NCBI RefSeq assembly: GCF_963675165.1
Contig: NC_087385.1
Coordinates: 82,501 to 146,500 of the forward strand
From: Halichondria panicea
Lineage: Eukaryota > Porifera > Demospongiae > Suberitida > Halichondriidae
Direction: 5' to 3'
DNA: 64,000 nucleotides
Positions 34,035 through 46,481 of this stretch are shown here, piece by piece; position 1 is the stretch's first letter, and each line of letters opens with the position of its first letter. The position numbers and the translations under genes are program-made. The notes under the pieces are model-generated. The model made no database searches. It saw nothing but the letters and a program-made list of their open reading frames with translations, and was not told where the DNA came from.

Positions 34035-36440
34035 ATGCCTTCACTGGGAGGTCTCCTGAGGGCGGGTAGTGTGGCTGTGCTGAGTATGAGTGGTGGACTC
34101 TGCTATGGCTACTTCACCTTCCATCAGTGGATGTTTGATACCGTGTTTATGCCAATAACAAGGCAACTGGACCCTGAGACAGCACACTTGTCTGCAGTGG
34201 CTCTGGCTGCAAGAGGATGGCTCCCTCGAGACAAGAGCAAGGATCCTGACATTCTGGTGAACCTGCAGTATAGCGCTGGTGTCTATTAATATAGAGAAAC
34301 TGATCTTGTGGGTACTACCGTATAGCGGGTTATTTTCGAGCACTAAATTTTCAGATTTATACCCAAACAAAACATTTCTATTTTTGAGAACAGAGGTTCA
34401 AATGACCACACCCCTACAGTAGAGTTTCAATAAACTGTATTTCTGAGTCAATCCTTGAATAACCCACTATACGCTATCATAGATGGCTTGTAGTGTATTG
34501 ACTTGCCCCCCCCCCCCCCTCCAGCGTACTAGTGTGTGGGGTCTGTCTCTCTCCAACCCCCTCGGGCTGGCAGCTGGGTTTGACAAACATGCTGAGGGCT
34601 ACCAGGCTCTATTAGAGATGGGGTTTGGGCTGGTTGAGGTGGGGAGTGTGACCCCTCATCCCCAGGCTGGGAACAATAGGCCCAGAGTATTCAGGCTGGA
34701 GGAGGACAGAGCTGTCATCAACAGGTCAGCTAGCTGTGGTGGTGTGTGTACTGTTGTGGGGCTTAGTTCCAGGTCAGCTAGCTGTGGTGGTGTCTGTAGT
34801 GCTGTGGGGCTTAGTTCCAGGTCAGCTAGCTGTGGTGGTGTGTGTAGTGTTGTGGGGCTTAGTTCCATAGATTATAGGTTGCAAGTAAGTATGAGGTACA
34901 CCTTACCTGAATTAATATTTGATGTACAAACGGTTATCTGCGTTTGTGTGTGTGCATTTCTTATTATCAGTAGCAGAATTTAATTTTCAATTCAAGATTT
35001 TCTCTCTTTGCAGATATGGATTCAACAGTCACGGCCATGCTGTGGTCAAGGATCGACTGAGAGGCTGGAAGCAAGCCAAAGAGAGGCCCTCCCTGCAACA
35101 CAAGCTGTTGGGGGTCAACCTTGGTAAGAACAAGAGCAGCCCTTCACCAGAGCAGGACTATGTGAGAGGAGTGAGGGAACTGGGGGCATCTGCTGACTAT
35201 GTGGTGATCAATGTGTCCTCTCCCAACACTCCCGGGCTAAGAGACATGCAAGGCAGGCAGGCACTAGAGACACTACTGGATAAGGTGATCACTCCACTGC
35301 TGTATTATAGCTAGATTTTATCTCTTTTCCCCACCTTTCAGTCAGTGAAGTCATTGAGTACATAAGTAACATTCTTACTTTACTGCATAATATTATTTGG
35401 ATCTGAACTACTTTTAAATACAATTTCTATACTTTTCTTGCTTGTCTGTAGCTCCTAGGGCATAGTCTTGTTATGTTTATACCTGTGTCTTACCTGTTGC
35501 ATATTCCATATATAATTATATGACGTGCAGGTGCTTGCAGAGAGGGACAGTCTCCCTCACCCACTGCCCCTGCTCGTTAAGATTGCACCTGACCTCAGTC
35601 AAGAGGACAAACGAGACATTGCCATCGTGGTAACAAGAGAGAAGGTCAGTGCAGACTTGATTGTAGAGCTGAAATGACAATTTTTTGTATACATGTAGGG
35701 TGGTGTTGATGGGTTGATTGTCTCCAATACCACAGTATCGCGACCTTTGACCCTTACTAGCAGCTACCAGGGAGAGGGGGGTGGTCTCAGTGGAGAGCCT
35801 CTCAAGGAACTGGCCACACAGACCATCAGGGACATGTACTCTCTCACTCAAGGTGAGGAGGGCACCAATGGAAAGCTTCCCACACCCGTATAGTACTAGG
35901 TACTTGAATTTTGTGGAATGGCCTCTAAAAAATGTTGTTGAATACATTTTGCGCTATTCATAGCTAAGCATTTTGTGGCCCTACATTTCGTGGAGGATTG
36001 CTAACCCATGGAAATTAAGTACCTCGAAAATGTTTCAGTATACGGTAGATAGTTGTTTGTAGTTGGATAGAACTAGTAAAGAGCACATGATTAATATGGT
36101 GTAAACCATGCATCGCCATTTTACAGTTTCTAAACAATAATTATATACATTTTGTGTTTGGCTGCTTTTTGCCGTAGGTGAGGCTGTTCTAATGTGTACA
36201 CCATCTCTTCGTGCAGGGGAAATCCCCATCATTGGTGTTGGGGGTGTGTCTAGTGGTCAAGATGCCTACAACAAGATAGTGGCTGGTGCTAGTCTGGTGC
36301 AGCTCTACACGTCACTGTCCTACGAGGGTCCCCCTGTCATTGGGAGGGTTAAGAGAGAACTGGCGTCCATTCTCAAGGAGAAGGGATTCACCAGCGTCAC
36401 ACAAGCAGTCGGATGTGAACACACAAACACAATCAAATGA
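34035..36440 (+). CDS. DHODH: Dihydroorotate dehydrogenase (quinone), mitochondrial
   Basis: This enzyme oxidises dihydroorotate to orotate with ubiquinone in de novo pyrimidine synthesis, at the mitochondrial inner membrane. Six exons (34035-34256, 34525-34724, 35014-35284, 35531-35644, 35699-35852, 36217-36440) give 394 residues; human DHODH has 395. A basic/hydrophobic N-terminus with one membrane segment (about residues 8-28) fits a mitochondrial class 2 enzyme. Motifs are [49 protein letters not shown] (with the class 2 catalytic Ser), [25 protein letters not shown] and [15 protein letters not shown], followed by the FMN phosphate loop. The donor of exon 2 is triplicated by a 48-bp repeat. 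A broken copy of exon 6 lies at 41356-41626. Confidence 0.95.
34316..34464. mobile_element. MITE-like element in intron 1 of DHODH
   Basis: CCGTATAGCGGGTTATTTTCG on the left pairs with GAATAACCCACTATACGCTA on the right, giving imperfect terminal inverted repeats of about 20 bp. Similar ends (CCGTAGAGCGGGTTATTTTTA) occur near 57040 in TOP3B, supporting a dispersed family. Confidence 0.6.
34723..34868 (+). repeat. 48-bp repeat, three copies, carrying the exon 2 donor of DHODH
   Basis: Exon 2 ends ...CATCAACAG at 34724, followed by GTCAGCTAGCTGTGGTGGTG. The same AG|GTCAGCTAGC recurs at about 34771 and 34819, each after GGGGCTTAGTTCC. The unit includes only the last AG of the exon, but every copy is a donor-like AG|GTCAGC. 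Confidence 0.9.
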
Positions 36441-36728
36441 TAGCGTATTCTACTATGTCCTTATTTGTGTTCTGTACCACAGCATTAGTGAGCTTCAGTT
36501 TCGCTCATCGCTATTAAAAATTATATATCTCTCAGCTGTTAGACGTAGGTATGGCCAGCTACCCTCCTATCTTCCAACCATAGATTGGCCACGGGTAAGC
36601 TTGAAAATTGGGGTTTCATCAATAATTATTGTGGTTGGCATAATTAAAACGCAACACATTCCATCACCAAATTCATTGACATAAGGCTCCCTCGGGGTCT
36701 GGCCACGGATTTCACTACAAGAGGTTAG

Positions 36729-37648
36729 ATGGTGGATGAAGTACTGTTGAGAGCTTATGATGAGGTACTGCTGTGGGAGGATTGCAGGGACAAGGCCAGT
36801 CGTCTCCTCTCCTCTCTGGCTAATCTAGTGGAGCAGTTGAACACAGTACACTCCTGTATGAGTCAGCCTGGCAAGCTGGGAGTGTTGTGTCAGCATTCCC
36901 AGGCTCTGTACTGTCTGCAAGGCAAACTGGTGGAGGCCATGGAGAGAGCACTTGTCTCTGTGCAGGCTGAGAGGTGGGTGTGTTTGTCCGTGTGTGTGTG
37001 TGTGTGTGTGTGGGAGGTCATTGCTCTCAATGGTAGTGTTTGTTACACAGATGCAAGATGCTTGAGATCGTGTGTTTACTGAAGAAATGCTCAAGGGAAG
37101 CAGAAACAAAGCTGAAGCACATAACAGGTTAGCACTATTAATTTGTATTTGCGACCTAAATTATCAGCTCCATAATTGACCCAAAATAGTACCCGTATGT
37201 TGTAGCTTTTCTATTTCTCAAAGCATTGTTTAGTCGACTTATAGATCTCAATAATTAGTACATTAATACAGTGTATGGTTGAGTTGCCCTGTCTGATGCA
37301 TGCAGGGAGATGCAGTGTTGAGAGTGTGTGCTGCAGGACTAGTCAGACCTTCTCCCCTGCTGAGCAATGTGGTTGGTTGAGACTCATCCATGCTGCCTAC
37401 ACTGCTGACACTGAGGACAAGGCTCTGGCTGTGGATACTGTACAGTACACTGTCCATGGGGTGGAGGAGGCCCTCACTGTGTGGGCAAGAGATCCTGTGG
37501 AGAGCAGTGGTGAGTACTGCAGTACACGAGTTTGGATAGTTTATTATCAATTAATTTTACAGAGGCAGTGAATTTGCTGAGGTACTCCATTGGTGCAAGG
37601 GAACAGTTTCGACCAGATTTAGCTGCTAAAACTCAAAGAACAATATAG
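36729..37648 (+). CDS. AIRIM: AIRIM (C1orf109-like) protein, copy 1
   Basis: Human AIRIM (C1orf109) works with the AFG2 AAA-ATPases and CINP in late ribosome maturation. Exons 36729-36973, 37051-37127, 37306-37509 and 37563-37648 give 203 residues, the length of the human protein. The recognisable part is the N-terminal helix, LLSSLANLVEQLNTV, close to the family's LLSSLSNLAEQL. Helical segments then follow in the same order, with conserved spacing to a C-terminal Trp-containing helix. The assignment rests on this local match and the length, so it is less certain than the other orthologues. It starts 288 bp after DHODH. A second complete copy lies at 41959-42871. Confidence 0.72.
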
Positions 37649-37850
37649 ACAAATTCATATAATTTTTTATATTATAATTATTATAATATAATTATATATT
37701 TTTTGTATTTGTATTTGCATCTTTTGTTGTGCCAAAAAACCCTTGACATAATTATGCATGAGCTATACAAGATACGCCCACTTTCTTAGCTAGCCTGGCT
37801 ACCAGTCTAGGGCTGAGACAACAAACCACAACAACACCCATCTTATAACA

Positions 37851-39861
37851 ATGGCGGATGTTCCTGCAGCGTTTCGAGATCAACTCAAAGCTTTCGAACT
37901 TGATGTTGTCCATTTCACTGGTGAGGAACTAGGAAAAGGCTCTTATGGAAGTGTAGAAATTGTAGAAGTGACCGGAGAACGCTGTGCAGCAAAAATTCTC
38001 CATGAAGCTTTAGTGGAATCTAACTCAAGGTTGCCCAACCAGAGGGCTAGAGGCCGTGGATACCAGCCAAGATCTCTCATAGAAGCCTTCACGACTGAAT
38101 GTACGCTAATGAGTGAAGTTCGCCATCCTAACATTGTGAGGTTTCTGGGTATTTGCTATCATAGGCCGGGGGAAAGCATTCCAGTCATTGTTATGGAGCT
38201 GCTCAAAACCTGCTTACACGAGTTACTTGAGTCCGAGACGAGAAAAAGCCAAGTTATACCGCTTTCAGTAAAGCTGTGTATCTTGTTGGATGTCTCTAAA
38301 GGCTTGGTACATTTGCATAGCCTGGATATTGTTCATCGTGATCTGACCGCTCGCAATGTTTTGTTGAGTCAATCTCTCACTGCTAAAATAGCTGATCTGG
38401 GTATGGCTCGTTTGATTGAGTTGAAACCTGGCCGACAAGAAGCGACGATGACAAAAGGTCCTGGAAATGCCAACTACATGCCACCAGAGGCCAGAGATGG
38501 TGGTCCAATGACAGCCCAGTATGGCAAACCAATCGACTGCTTCTCCATGGGCCACCTCATTCTGTTCACTACCACACAGGAATTTCCTGAGCCACTGTAT
38601 CCAACTTACTTCGACAGTCAATCAAAGACAACCAAAGTTCGTACAGAGATTGAGCGACGTGAAGATAGTTTCCAAGCTGCCGTCACAGAAGTTGGGCAGG
38701 ATCATCCGCTGCTGCAGGTGGCCTCACAATGCTTACAGAACAACCCTCAGGTTAGGCCAATAGTTTCTGAGATAATGATGCAAATTCAAGAAGAAGCTGT
38801 AGGTGAACTACGACAGAAAAATTTAAAACTTGAGTCAGATTTGAATGAACATCAACGTCAATCTCAACAAGTTATCGATGAACTTACACGCGATGTTGAG
38901 GATCTCCAGAGCAAACACGTTGAGGCAGTCAAGGAAAAGGAAGCTCTGTTGAAGAAACTGGAGCAACAACAAGAGGTAAGATGACATTCATGTTTATACC
39001 GGGGGTGAGGTATACTGTAAAGCGGAAATGTATTATAGTGTTGTATTTGTGTCATGCATGCTGATCAATTGTAAATTGTTGCAGGTTCACAAGCCCAAAC
39101 CAGTCATACGGAATGAAGTTAGCTACCCACCTAAGACGCCATTTTCACAAGAACAAACACCTCCTAATACTGCCATTGCCAACACTGTGCCTTATGATGC
39201 AGTGGGTGAAATATCCGAAGAACATATTGTTGATCCTGAAGCCAATAAAGAAGAACACAGAGGTGATACAAGAGATGATAATTTGGTGACACCAGAATGG
39301 TTGAACGAAATTGCTTCTGAAGATCGTTATGGCTATGATAACTTAAGGCAATCTAAGGGCTTCAAAAATTACGTCAAAGCAGCCCCTGACTTGAAGCAGA
39401 AGACGGCGGTATCTGAGACCCTTGGCCACCAACAAACCAATGAACCATCACCTAACCTACCTAACCTGGACACTCCCGAACCTGATACTACTCGAGTACA
39501 AGCTTACGGCTGGCAACACAATGATTTTGAAAATAGACCAGCTGGACATAAACCAATAGCTAAGCGTCGAAATAAACTTGGTGTAGAAAAATCTGCCACT
39601 GATTCACATGTACCTACACTCACTATCGAGACTCCCTGCAAACCTTACACAAGCCCACTGAGCAGCTTGGAACATCAATCAGTGTCATCGAGTGATTCTG
39701 AAGACTTACCTAACCCACCTATCCTGGACACTCAAGAGCCTGATACTACTCGAGTACAATCAGTGTCATCGAGTGATTCTGAAGACTTACCTAACCCACC
39801 TATCCTGGACACTCAAGAGCCTGATACTACTCGAGTACTTTATAGAGATACAGCGTTTTGA
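37851..39861 (+). CDS. Protein kinase K1 (tyrosine-kinase-like loop, coiled coil)
   Basis: Exons 37851-38975 and 39085-39861 give 633 residues. The kinase domain (about 22-300) has the loop GKGSYGSV (28-35), Lys48 in CAAK, Glu83 in the C helix, HRDLTARN (162-169), DLG (182-184) in place of DFG, and YMPPEA. Arg within HRDLTARN is typical of tyrosine kinases. The P+1 region (GNANYMPPEA) lacks the usual tyrosine-kinase Trp, so specificity is uncertain. A coiled coil covers about residues 300-375. Exon 2 encodes a disordered tail with a duplicated segment (SVSSSDSEDLPNPPILDTQE). Unlike K2-K4 it has no C-terminal Cys finger and ends VLYRDTAF, so the tail may be truncated. AGATACGCCCACTTTCT upstream is shared with K2 and K3. 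Confidence 0.85.
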
Positions 39862-41355
39862 AGAACACTAGTCAGGGAAAAATTCGTACAAAAATTTACC
39901 GCATTTTAATGTACTTGGGCGGGACTTATGAAATTTGTTGGTAAGGTTAGGGTATTGTGATCACTCATGAATATTCATGAGTTTAATTCTGTCAGCTTTT
40001 TCTCTTTTGCACCGGGTCCAACATCTCTAGCTCAGCATGCCCACGCTCATTTTTCACCCTTCTACCTTTTTTTATTTTTTATAATTATAATAGGAAAAAG
40101 AGCATGTATACATGTACATAATAATTTATTGGGAACAGTTACAGTTAATTAAATTTGAATTCTACCCTCCTAACTCTACGTCTATTTCTTTCTTTATTCC
40201 TCCAATTAATACCGTATTTTATCTCATTGAACGATTATACAGTATTTTATCTTATTTAACGATGTGATAAAGAACAGAAAAGGAGTAGACTCGCAAGCCA
40301 CTCCCTTTTCTCTGATTGGACGGGGGCGGGAGAAAAGGGACTGGTGACTCTGGGCTACATTTTGTGTCTCTACCAGAATTTGGGTAGAGATTATTCATTG
40401 ATTTTTCCACGTGATCCAAAAATTGCGTGAGGTTAAGTAGAATTGCGTAGCCTGCAAAAGTGATCGCGGGCTTCTTAGCTACAGTTTAAGAATGGATGCT
40501 AGTGCTAGAAAAGAGAAGATGATGGAGTAATAACATCATCAGGCATTCAGCTAGGATATAGTCATCTAAGACACCAGCAGAGATTAGCTTGTTTTAGTTT
40601 TACGTGATGAGAACTGGCAGCCGAAAGTCATTGGTTACCTAAAGCTTTTAATAACCTGTACAATACAAGACAGATAATGGCAGAGGGCAGCAGTTGAATT
40701 GAGAGTAGTCAGACTTGTACAAGCTGTCTTAAACCGCTGCCACTCCTCGGTTCAAAGAAGGACTGCCAAGATTTCTACGTTCATCAGCTGTTCCATGCTA
40801 ATCCACAAGTTGTGGCACAACAGACACTGGTACAAGGATCTATAATATCAAAAGGCTGGCTAGATAGATCTGTATACTTGTCTTCTCTGAGCTGTGTGTC
40901 TTTAGCTTTTGACGCATCAGAATAAATTGGATAATTTGCACGTGACATTAATATTTAATAGCATTCCTGATTTACACAAAATGTAGCCCAGAGTCACCAG
41001 TCCCTTTTCTCTCGCCCCCGTCCAATCAGAGAAAAGGGAGTGGCTTGCGAGGCTAGAAAAGGAGAGGCACAGCCAGCCCCGGATATTTTCTATTTGAACG
41101 CTAGGTCAATAAGCGAAAACTTGGCCTGGGAGCTATGGCGCAATATTTAGTGCCAAAATTAGAGTATATACGTATTTGTATCTGGGCCAGGGTGAACTGG
41201 GGTAGACACTAGATGATAGTGATACACTTTTTAGTGTAGACTATCACTTGGGGTACTCTTTATCACTTTAGGTACACAAATAATTCTTTTGAGGGTACCT
41301 GCTCTTCCATATTATAATGACCTGAAGAGTACCCTCAAATATATTATTTTCCGTA
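39862..41355. other. Intergenic region, K1 to duplicated DHODH exon
   Basis: It holds the TIR element at 40286-41054 and AT-rich sequence with TAATTATAAT-type runs. No coding sequence was supported. Confidence 0.7.
40286..41054. mobile_element. Non-autonomous DNA transposon with about 80-bp terminal inverted repeats
   Basis: The left end (AGACTCGCAAGCCACTCCCT through GGGCTACATTTTGTG, to 40366) is the near-perfect inverted match of the right end (CACAAAATGTAGCCC from 40975 through AGTGGCTTGCGAGGCT). AGAAAAGGAG flanks both sides (40276-40285 and 41055-41064), a plausible 9-10-bp target-site duplication. Long inverted ends with a 9-11-bp duplication fit a Mutator-like element. The interior has no transposase frame. 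Confidence 0.8.
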
Positions 41356-41626
41356 GGTGAGGATGTTCTAATGTGCTGTGTACACCATCTCTTCGTGCAG
41401 GGGAAATCCCCATCATTGGTGTTGGGGGTGTGTCCAGTGGTCAAGATGCCTATGACAAGATATAGCGGCTGGTGCTAGTCTGGTGCAGCTCTACACATCA
41501 CTGTCCTACGAGGGTCCCCCTGTCATTAGGAGGGTTAAGAGAGAACTGGCGTCCATTCTCAAGGAGAAGGGATTCACCAGCGTCACACAAGCAGTCGGAT
41601 GTGAACACACAAACACAATCAAATGA
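41356..41626 (+). pseudogene. DHODH last-exon pseudogene fragment
   Basis: The sequence matches intron 5 and exon 6 of DHODH (about 36176-36440), including the acceptor CTCTTCGTGCAG. A length change near 41461 (ACAAGATATAGCGGCTGG where the gene has ACAAGATAGTGGCTGG) breaks the frame and creates TAG. No other DHODH exon is nearby. It marks the left edge of a segmental duplication that also carries AIRIM copy 2. Confidence 0.92.
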
Positions 41627-41958
41627 TAGCTAGTTAAAGTCTACTATATCCTTAATATTTCATAAGTTGTGTCTGCACCACAGCATCAGTGAGCTACAGT
41701 TCCGCTCATCGCTATATATTATTTCGTTAAAATTATATATCTCTCAGCTGTTAGACGTAGGTATAGCTAGCTCCCTCCTATCTTCCACCCATAGATTGGC
41801 CATGGATAAGCTCAAAAATTGAGGTTTCAATCTATCTTTCTTTTTCGGTTTTCAATGTTGTGGCTGGCATAGTTAAAACACAACACATTCCCATCACCAA
41901 AATTAATTCATAGTTCAATAAGGCTCACTCGAGGTCTGGCCGCGGATTCGAGAGCTAG

Positions 41959-42871
41959 ATGGATATGGATGAAGTACTGTTGAGAGCTTATGAGGAGGTA
42001 CTGCTGTGGGAGGGTTGCAGGGACAAGGCCAGTCGTCTCCTCTCCTCTCTGGCTAATCTAGTGGAGCAGTTGAACACAGTACAGTCCTGTATGAGTCAGC
42101 CTGACAAGCTGGGAGTGTTGTGTCAGCATTCCCAGGCTCTGTACTGCCTGCAAGGCAAACTGGTGGAGGCCATGGAGAGAGCACTTGTCTCTGTGCAGGC
42201 TGAGAGGTAGGTGTGTTTGTCCGTATGTGCGTGTGTATGTGTGTGTGTGTGTGGGAGGTCATTGCTCTCAATGGTGGTGTTTGTTACACAGATGCAAGAT
42301 GCTTGAGATTGTGTGTTTACTGAAGAAATGCTCAAGGGAAGCAGAAACAAAGCTGAAGCACATAACGGGTCAGCAGTATTAATTTTATATTTGCGACCTA
42401 AATTATCAGCTCCATAATTGATCCAGATCCAAAATAGTACCTATGTTGTAGCTTTTCTATTTCTCAAAGCATTGTTTAGTCGACTTATAGATCTCTGTTG
42501 TATGGTTGAGTTGCCCTGTCTGATGCATGCAGGGAGATGCAGTGTTGAGAGTGTGTGCTGCAGGACTAGTCAGACCTTCTCCCCAGTTGAGCAATGTGGT
42601 TGGTTGAGACTCATCCATGCTGCCTACACTGCTGACACTGAGGACAAGGATCTGGCTCTGGAGGTTGTACAGTACACTGTCCAGGGGGTGGAGGAGGCCA
42701 TCACTGTGTGGGCAAGAGATCCTGTGGAGAGCAGTGGTGAGTTAACATTTCTCAGTAATAATTACATGTATAATATGACAATTTCTTGCAGAGGCAGTGA
42801 ATTTGCTGAGGTACTCTGTTCATGCAAGGGAGAATTTATTACTAGCGTCTAAAACTCAAAGAACAATTTAA
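41959..42871 (+). CDS. AIRIM: AIRIM (C1orf109-like) protein, copy 2
   Basis: Exons 41959-42206, 42292-42368, 42533-42736 and 42792-42871 give 202 residues with the same structure as copy 1. The frame is intact and splice sites are kept. Differences include MDMDEV at the start, scattered substitutions, and a shorter, changed C-terminus (VHARENLLLASKTQRTI). An intact frame beside a broken DHODH fragment suggests selection, or a recent duplication. Confidence 0.7.
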
Positions 42872-43018
42872 TGCTCCGTTCCCACTCATATTTCCCTGTT
42901 TAGAATATGTATGGTACAATACAATGTATATACTACTAACATTTTCACCTGGTACTTGGTGCTGTATGAGGTTATAATTTATAGCGGATTTGTTTCTAAT
43001 GTAATGCTGTGCATGGAC

Positions 43019-43073
43019 TAGCCTCGAGACCACGCCGATTAATCAGCCTGGATTCGAGGCTATGCATGGACTA
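43019..43073. mobile_element. Miniature hairpin insertion (about 42 bp) with 11-bp flanking duplication
   Basis: TAGCCTCGA...TCGAGGCTA forms a stem around AATC-rich sequence. TGCATGGACTA occurs immediately before (43010-43020) and after (43063-43073), like a target-site duplication. Related hairpins lie at 46859-46890 and, degenerate, at about 46651-46690. Confidence 0.65.
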
Positions 43074-43486
43074 CCCTCGATTCCAGGCGCGGTGCAGCCA
43101 TAATTATCTATGGTGCAGCTAAAGTAATTAGCCTCTGATTACTCTCAGCAAGAGTCTCCTAATGAACTCTTGCTCTCAGCAAAAACATACGGCGGGGCGT
43201 GGGCTTATTATAAATTTTTTGCGGGGGGGGGGGCGTGAAAGCTCTCCATCTAGCTCGGGGCTAAGAAAAATTACAGGAAGTGGTGATAATTATGTTTAAT
43301 ACTGTAGCACAATTAACAGTTAAAAGTTGAGGATGGGGGCAGGGGGGAACATGCCCCTCTTGAGGGGATATGATTATCCACCCACGCACCGCCCATGTCG
43401 TATGTTTACCGGTACGCATGCGCGTGTCTCAACCCCTACAAGATACGCCCATTATTTTCCCATGTGTCAAAAGAGATCTTAATTAA

Positions 43487-46301
43487 ATGGCAACCCAAAT
43501 TTATAGTACAAGAGAAAAAGTTCAAGCTGAGTTTTATCAACAACTTAAAACATTCGAGCTCCTCAATGTTAAACTTACTGGTGAAGAGCTAGGTGGTGGC
43601 TCATTTGGGTATGTAGTTGTTGTCGAAGTACCTGGAGCACGACCGGATACACGATGTGCAGCCAAGATTCTCCATAGCCAGTTGGTACAAGAAGTTCTTA
43701 ATCTTGAAGACAGAGAAAAATTACAACCAAGAGGTAATTATCGCCGTAGATCTCTGATTGAATCGTTTAAGAATGAGTGCATATTGTTGAGTGAGATTAG
43801 GCACCCCAATGTTGTTGAGTTCTTTGGTATTTGCTACCCTACTGGAGTGACCTTACCTGCTCTTGTTATGGAGCTACTGATGACAAATTTGCACGATTAT
43901 CTTGAGGACAATACCAAAAAGAAAGTACTTATTCCATTATCAATGAAGAATGACATTCTGCTTGATATATCGAAAGGTCTTGTATACTTGCACAGAAAAA
44001 GCATAATACATCGCGACCTCACAGCAGCCAATATCTTGCTCACTAAATCTCTCACTGCTAAAATAGCTGACCTAGGCATGGCTCGTCTAATAGCTGAGCA
44101 GCATGAGGCCAAAATGAGTGTACTTCCTGGAAATCCGAATTACATGCCACCAGAAGCAATTACTGGTGATCAGTATTCTGCCATCTATGGAAAGCCGATT
44201 GACTCCTTTTCCATGGGACACATCCTTCTGTTCACTCTCACTCAAATGTATCCAGAGCTTTTATCTGCAAAGTATCTTGATTCAGCATCTGGAAAAAATG
44301 TTGCTCGCTCTGAGGTTGAACGACGTGAATATAGTTTTCAAGCTCTGTATGCATTCATTGAAAAAGGTCATCCTCTGGCTCAACTTGCTAGAATGTGTCT
44401 TCACGATAATCCCGAAATTCGGCCATCAGCTGATGAGATAATGCAACAGTTTCTTGAGCTGCAGAATGAAATAATAAAGCAAGAAAACCATCGACTTGTA
44501 TATGATATTCAAACATGGGAACATACGACTGGTGCACTAGAGAAAGAAAACGCTGAATTACGAAGAGAAAGAGATAGCGTTTTACTGGGATTGTCTCACT
44601 TTAAGCATCTTGTCGAAGAATTACAACAAACAAACACAGAACTTAATAGTGACTTAGAATATTTTCAAAACTTCAGTAGAGACTTAAAAAAAGCAAATGC
44701 AATCCTTTCACAAAAAGTAGTCGAAAATCAACAAGCATTGTCCGATCTTCAGAACAAATATTTTAAGATGCTGATTGAAAAGAAGGTAAGTGGAAATGTT
44801 TCATAATTATATCTGACTGTTGCTTAATTTCAATGAAACTGTACAATGCTTACATGTGTATTATTTGCAGGTCGATAAAGTATGTAGCCCTGTGCCTAAT
44901 GATGCAATGGGTGAAGCCTTCGAAGGACTTAGTCTGATTGGAGGAGATGACGGACCTTGTAGCATGGTTAATGCTCGCTCTAAACACAATAATGATTCGT
45001 ACTTGAATAGTCTAGCATCAAATAACGCTGAGTTCAACAAACAGGCCGAAAATGCTTGGAAAGTGGACACACCAACTCAGGAACAAACACTTTCTAATAC
45101 TGCCATTGCTGTCCCTTGTCTTAATGGCTATGATAAGGGATTTAAAAAGTATGTCACACCTAACCTACCTAACCTGGACACTCCCGAGCCTGATGCTACT
45201 CGAGTACAAGCTAATCACTGGCAACACAATACGTGTGATTATGAAAATAGACCAGCTGGATATAAACCAGCTCCTGAAGTAAAACAGAAGACGGAGGTAC
45301 CTGAGACTTCTGGCCACCAACAAACCAATGAACCATCACTTAACCTACCTAACCTGGACACTCCCGAGCCTGATACTACTCGAGTACAAGCTTACGACTG
45401 GAAACACAATACGTGTGATCATGAAAATAGACCAGCTGGAAATAAACCAATAGCTAAACGTCGAAACAAACTTGATGTGGAAAAATCCTCCACTGGTTCA
45501 CACCTACCCACACCTAGTATTGAGACTCCCTACAAACCTCACACAAGTCCACTGAGCAGCTTATTGTTATCGAATGATTCCGGTGACTTTCGTAGTGCAC
45601 GCAGTCAACAGCCTACAACTCTCAATAACACAACAGATGATCATTTGTATCTAAAACAAGATGATTTTGTAGTTGTGAGTAGTCCAGAATCTTCAACACA
45701 GCCTACCACTACTGATAATATCGGGAGTCAAGAACGTGAGCACACAGGAGAATATGAATATGTTAGCATAGATTCTTCAACCACTACTGGGAGTCAAGAA
45801 CGTGAGCACACAGGAGAATATAAAGATGTTAGAATAGATTCTTCAACACAAGAACTGATTAATACCATCATCAATTTAGATTCAAGTGAGCAGCCTCCCT
45901 CACGTCCTCCTGGTAGCTTGTCTCCACAGCCTGCCTCACGTCCTCCTGGTAGCTTGTCTCCACGTACACGCCCGAGATTAGCAGCAGTGTCTAAAGGAAG
46001 CCCTACCACATCTGGATCGTCCATCGTTGCGACACCACACTCGGCTACTGCTACTGCTCTGTCTCCACTGTCACCAGATGTGGCAGTGTCTAAGAAGCAT
46101 CTTGGTGCAATGTTGTCTAATGCTGTGGGTCGTGAACAATCAACCACACATACTAATTTAGATAAAGGTCCTCGATCTCCAGTTAAGTCTCCGCTGCCTA
46201 CCAATGTGGATGGAGCATGGACTTGTGATTATTGTACTAATCTTGTGTTTGATGGTAACATTTGTGATGTTTGCTCTCATGCACGTACCACTCTAGTATA
46301 A
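43487..46301 (+). CDS. Protein kinase K2 (tyrosine-kinase-like loop, coiled coil, C-terminal zinc finger)
   Basis: Exons 43487-44785 and 44871-46301 give 909 residues. The kinase domain has the loop GGGSFGYV, Lys60, HRDLTAAN (from His175), DLG (195-197) and NYMPPEA. A long coiled coil follows (about 330-433). Exon 2 begins with a linker carrying repeated NLPNLDTPEPD(A/T)TRVQA units, also present in K1, then two GSQEREHTGEY(E/K) segments. The C-terminus has WTCDYC, ten residues, CDVC, resembling a RanBP2-type zinc finger, and ends ARTTLV. Gene structure and position after AIRIM copy 2 mirror K1 after AIRIM copy 1. An ACGCATGCGCGT palindrome (about 43413) and AAGATACGCCCAT lie upstream. Confidence 0.88.
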
Positions 46302-46481
46302 CTTTTTTTGCTCATGTGATTCATTCGTTTTGAAGTGATAAATGTCATATAATAATTATTCATGTGATCAGTGTTATTAATTTTATATACATAGTAGCAA
46401 TTAATTGATGCTCCGATGGATAGTTAACTTATTAGCAACTAAAATTTACTGCCATGTTGCATGATTAATTGCTCTCCACAG

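Noticed and set aside
34483-34983. 166-codon frame over DHODH exon 2 and the 48-bp repeat
   Set aside because: It reads through the donor at 34725. The family sequence continues at 35014.
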